Assembly (NCBI GenBank): GCA_002364215.1
Contig: DEXQ01000002.1
Location: 39,150 to 88,879 of the forward strand
Source of the DNA: Aequorivita sp. UBA3180
GTDB taxonomy: Bacteria; Bacteroidota; Bacteroidia; Flavobacteriales; Flavobacteriaceae
Reading direction: 5' to 3'
Length of the DNA: 49,730 bases
Positions 49,487-49,730 of this stretch are shown piece after piece. Each line of letters begins with the position of its first letter. Within the stretch, counting starts at the first letter, position 1. A program made the position numbers and the translations under genes. The notes beneath the pieces are model-generated. The model saw only the letters and a program-made list of their open reading frames with translations, made no database searches and was not told the DNA's origin.

Positions 49487-49730
49487 TGAAAAACGAAGAA
49501 TTTGATTTTGTAGAACTTTTCGGCGGTATCTGCGGTTTCCTTCAAGGCTTTACACAAGCGGGCTGGAAATTCCGGAACCATTATTATAGCGAGATCGACA
49601 AACACGCGATCGCAGCAACTAAGTATAACTTTAAAAATTCAATCCATGTCGGGTCAGTTGAACATATTACAGGAAATCAATTATCAAGAAACGCAATATT
49701 CACTTTCGGAAGCCCTTGCCAAGATTTTAG
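49486..49730 (+). CDS. DNA (cytosine-5) methyltransferase, 5' part
   Basis: The frame runs off the right edge after 81 codons. FVELFGGICGFLQGF (8-22) is motif I (SAM binding), EIDKHA is motif II, and FGSPCQDF (74-81) is motif IV with the catalytic Cys. A phage-borne methyltransferase commonly protects phage DNA from host restriction. No cognate endonuclease is visible in the window. Confidence 0.9.
   Translation, partial: MKNEEFDFVELFGGICGFLQGFTQAGWKFRNHYYSEIDKHAIAATKYNFKNSIHVGSVEHITGNQLSRNAIFTFGSPCQDF

Overview
The window reads as the chromosome of a Bacteroidota member, most likely class Flavobacteriia. The promoters that can be read use the Bacteroidota -7 box TAnnTTTG with a -33 TTG element. 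Shine-Dalgarno sequences are scarce. The mobilisation genes are of the BfmA/BtgA type and the housekeeping genes (M56 BlaR1-like, M1 and M20 peptidases, TolB/TPR proteins) are typical of the group.

Four blocks can be separated. (1) 1-14433: a co-directional cargo block. It holds a beta-CASP metallo-beta-lactamase-fold hydrolase, an AMP/thymidine phosphorylase, a PRPP synthase and a small PRPP-synthetase-labelled protein. Next come a LolA-like/FtsX/FtsX/ATPase/beta-barrel export set of higher G+C, a PPK2 polyphosphate kinase, a CopB-type copper ATPase and an MFS transporter. It ends in a cardiolipin-synthase-like gene cut off after about 104 residues. (2) 14769-21342: an AT-rich island. A leftward operon hipB-hipA-(640 aa)-(347 aa) faces a rightward pair of unknown proteins that both carry an RNxxxH motif like that of HEPN domains. 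A 41-bp inverted repeat sits in the shared promoter. I consider this the best candidate for an undescribed system. (3) 21344-30103: a leftward mobilisation and maintenance module. It contains a coupling protein, relaxase, BfmA/BtgA protein, a probable oriT, RadC-like JAB protein, SSB, DUF932 protein and ParB. Two diverged copies of a ~142-bp leader precede the last two operons. The module stops at the 3' end of a tRNA-Leu, which fits blocks 1-3 forming one integrated mobile element whose other end and integrase lie left of the window. (4) 30104-41200: ordinary chromosome, followed by a tRNA-fMet hot spot at 41321-42074. There two 356-bp units, each a tRNA 3' piece plus a GIY-YIG nuclease gene, are stacked in tandem, with a third tRNA 3' half behind them. 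To the right of that half starts a prophage-like element with a lipoprotein, a repressor, and a rightward run of small early genes that includes a PD-(D/E)xK protein, a MazG-like DUF550 protein and a cytosine-5 DNA methyltransferase. It continues past the right edge.

Functionally, block 1 looks like a metal and stress survival cargo with a nucleotide-salvage theme (RNA to NMP to ribose-1,5-bisphosphate or PRPP, and polyphosphate-driven phosphorylation). Block 2 looks like a toxin-antitoxin or defence module carried by the same element. Protein families were assigned by eye from motifs and memory of families. No database search was run.
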